The notes beneath the pieces are model-generated. The model saw nothing but the letters and a program-made list of their open reading frames with translations. It was not told the DNA's origin and searched no databases. A stretch of 64,000 bases of DNA, from the NCBI RefSeq assembly GCF_030216305.1, contig NZ_JASOKT010000008.1, positions 19,229-83,228 of the forward strand. The letters are read 5' to 3'. The position numbers were made by a program, and so were the translations under genes. Shown here piece after piece: positions 62,145 to 64,000 of the stretch. Positions within the stretch are counted from its first letter, which is position 1, and the number at the start of each line of letters is the position of its first letter. The stretch comes from Actinotignum timonense (GTDB taxonomy: Bacteria > Actinomycetota > Actinomycetes > Actinomycetales > Actinomycetaceae).

Positions 62145-62276
62145 ATTTAAGAGGTGGGAACTAACGTGGTTGTTGCGCTCAGCGCACCGGCGTATCTCCC
62201 GGAGATCCGCAAATTTGGAACTCTGTTCCATTGCGATTCCCGGGTTCGCCGCCGATAAACAACCAGGTCAGGCGGG
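62145..62276 (+). promoter_or_regulatory. CRISPR leader
   Basis: 132 bp between cas2 and the first repeat. The start is A+T-rich (CTAAATTTAAG). A possible promoter is TTGTTG (62170-62175), 17 bp, TATCTC (62193-62198), pointing into the array. Repeat orientation (handle side to the right) agrees with rightward transcription. Confidence 0.6.
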
Positions 62277-64000
62277 CTCTTCCCCGCGCGAGCGGGGGTA
62301 ATTCCTACCGCCGAGCTTTGCATCGACTATAACCCAGCTCTTCCCCGCGCGAGCGGGGGTAATTCCTGGTATATCTTTAAGGCTCTGTGTGAGCCGACCT
62401 CTTCCCCGCGCGAGCGGGGGTAATTCCCGAATGGGCCTACGGGACCGCAGGCCGAGGCACTCTTCCCCGCGCGAGCGGGGGTAATTCCTTTTGTTATCTG
62501 GAAAGGAGGCAGAAGTGCCTCTCTTCCCCGCGCGAGCGGGGGTAATTCCAAATCGAAACCGAAAAGAAAAAAGTAGAGATCCTCTTCCCCGCGCGAGCGG
62601 GGGTAATTCCGCTTACCGCGAAGCGCATGGCCTGGATGAATCCTCTTCCCCGCGCGAGCGGGGGTAATTCCGAATACGCCAAGGAAGCTTCTAAAAAAGG
62701 TGACTCTTCCCCGCGCGAGCGGGGGTAATTCCTTGGATAAGGCAACTTCCGCGTTCCAAGCCCTCTCTTCCCCGCGCGAGCGGGGGTAATTCCTGTGTTC
62801 ACTGCGGAAACCCAGGGCGCGTTCGCTCTTCCCCGCGCGAGCGGGGGTAATTCCCACTTGCCCCACACTCAGCGGGACACCCTCCGCTCTTCCCCGCGCG
62901 AGCGGGGGTAATTCCGGAGGGCAGAGGGCCGGGGCGGGCCGGAGGTGCTCTTCCCCGCGCGAGCGGGGGTAATTCCAGCCTGAGGCGGTCCCGCTGGTAG
63001 TGGCTTTGCTCTTCCCCGCGCGAGCGGGGGTAATTCCGCCACCGGCATCTCCAAATCCCAAGTAGACCGCTCTTCCCCGCGCGAGCGGGGGTAATTCCAT
63101 TCTCTACGCGACGCCGCCGGAGTTCACGACCTCTTCCCCGCGCGAGCGGGGGTAATTCCTTCCCAGGTGGCTGTGAGCGAGCGGAAAGTCTCTCTTCCCC
63201 GCGCGAGCGGGGGTAATTCCGTCGTCTAGTTCGCCCTCATCTGGTGCGCTTGCTCTTCCCCGCGCGAGCGGGGGTAATTCCAGCGACGCGCGTAGCCCGT
63301 CGGCGGCTTCAACCTCTTCCCCGCGCGAGCGGGGGTAATTCCGGGCGCGCTCCTGTGCCTGCCCAGGTGGTCTCCTCTTCCCCGCGCGAGCGGGGGTAAT
63401 TCCGCTAGTTAGTAACTGCTAACCGTAGGCGGGCGCTCTTCCCCGCGCGAGCGGGGGTAATTCCCACGCCGGGCCGTAATGATTACGAGGTTATGCCTCT
63501 TCCCCGCGCGAGCGGGGGTAATTCCGCGGAGCGTGCTTGTGTGGCTTGCAGGAACGGCTCTTCCCCGCGCGAGCGGGGGTAATTCCTTTTTGGCTTGATA
63601 TCAAGGGAAAAAATGTGCCTCTTCCCCGCGCGAGCGGGGGTAATTCCGATGCGGCGGGTAGCATTGCTGCCCCGTGTGACTCTTCCCCGCGCGAGCGGGG
63701 GTAATTCCCTTCGCGGGCCTTGCCGGGCGTGCCCGCTATGCTCTTCCCCGCGCGAGCGGGGGTAATTCCGATATACGGGTCGATCTTGATCTGCCACGAG
63801 TCTCTTCCCCGCGCGAGCGGGGGTAATTCCGTTATCCCCCCGGACTTACAGGAAAAGCTGGACTCTTCCCCGCGCGAGCGGGGGTAATTCCTTGTGACCG
63901 CCTAGTCATGGAATCAAAGAATACTCTTCCCCGCGCGAGCGGGGGTAATTCCGAGTCCACGAAAACAGCATGGATAATTGGCATCTCTTCCCCGCGCGAG
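62277..64000 (+). CRISPR. Type I-E CRISPR array, 28 spacers, continuing past the window
   Basis: The 29-bp repeat begins CTCTTCCCCGCGCGAGCG and ends GGGGTAATTCC; it contains the CCCCGC-GCGA-GCGGGG hairpin. Repeats start every 61 bp from 62277; positions checked at 62338, 62582, 62887, 63192, 63497, 63802 and 63985 all fit, so spacers are 32 bp. There are 28 complete repeats and spacers, and a 29th repeat (63985) is cut by the window end. All repeats look identical by eye. The array is adjacent to cas2, so the newest spacers should be at the left end. No spacer matches other parts of this window by eye. Confidence 0.99.

Noticed and set aside
61608..62231. 207-residue minus-strand frame opposite cas2
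   Set aside because: It overlaps cas2 completely in its 3' part, has no ribosome-binding site and no family I recognise. Kept only as a hint that the cas2 tail region may have a different origin.
62327..63100. 257-residue minus-strand frame full of repeated ELPPLARGR and NYPRSRGEE segments
   Set aside because: It is the CRISPR array read in frame: 61 is not a multiple of 3, so successive repeats appear in rotating frames. The same applies to 62494-62868, 62869-63054 and 63483-63797.

Overview
The window (about 60% G+C, many GTG/TTG starts, tightly packed ATGA-coupled operons) looks like the chromosome of a Gram-positive actinobacterium. Supporting traits are the ChdC/ferrochelatase pair of the coproporphyrin haem route, Orn, EttA, a DUF3516-type helicase and an HspR-type (HAIR) operator upstream of hsp20. 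A complete mevalonate pathway narrows this towards an Actinomycetaceae-like lineage; that assignment is inference and weak.

Layout. 1-9 kb: membrane transport (sugar porter, two other MFS exporters, a SulP anion transporter) with malQ, and a TetR regulator whose palindromic operator sits inside the promoter of its divergent MFS target. 9-13 kb: an MmeI-like DNA methyltransferase with an apparently dead nuclease domain, then an acyl-CoA thioesterase. 13-19 kb: ettA, an SSB paralogue, two membrane-associated GTPases, tRNA-Arg. 19-22 kb: orn, hemH/cpfC, chdC. 22-28 kb: mvaS and hmgR downstream of a polar amino-acid ABC transporter. 28-30.6 kb: an accessory patch with an internally deleted ATPase and four tandem small paralogues resembling immunity proteins. 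30.7-35 kb: mvk-mvaD-pmk-fni, which completes the mevalonate pathway to IPP/DMAPP. 35-44.5 kb: tRNA-His, ATP-grasp protein, an AAE-type transporter, a lipoprotein, an AraC-controlled sugar porter/esterase operon, hsp20, tRNA-Lys. 44.8-52.8 kb: a large helicase, a YggS/PLPBP-like protein, and a siderophore/haem-type ABC importer with a divergent binding lipoprotein. 53-64 kb: a full type I-E CRISPR-Cas locus.

The CRISPR-Cas locus is the most interesting part. The Cascade genes cas8e-cse2-cas7e-cas5e run left and cas6e-cas3-cas1-cas2 run right from a shared 251-bp intergenic region, followed by an array of at least 28 spacers on a perfect 61-bp period that runs off the window. Inside the divergent intergenic region are two degenerate repeats in the leftward orientation that keep the Cas6e hairpin by compensatory changes and a GNRA loop. 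They flank a 27-nt spacer-like segment. Its first 15 nt match, with one mismatch at position 6, a site overlapping the -35 box of the Cascade promoter. This has the architecture of a crRNA-like regulatory RNA (CreR type) that would guide Cascade to shut down its own promoter.

A second theme is the number of short (13-23 bp) degenerate tandem duplications between genes, several of them straddling stop codons, together with two dispersed short motifs and a perfect 52-bp palindrome that no gene explains.
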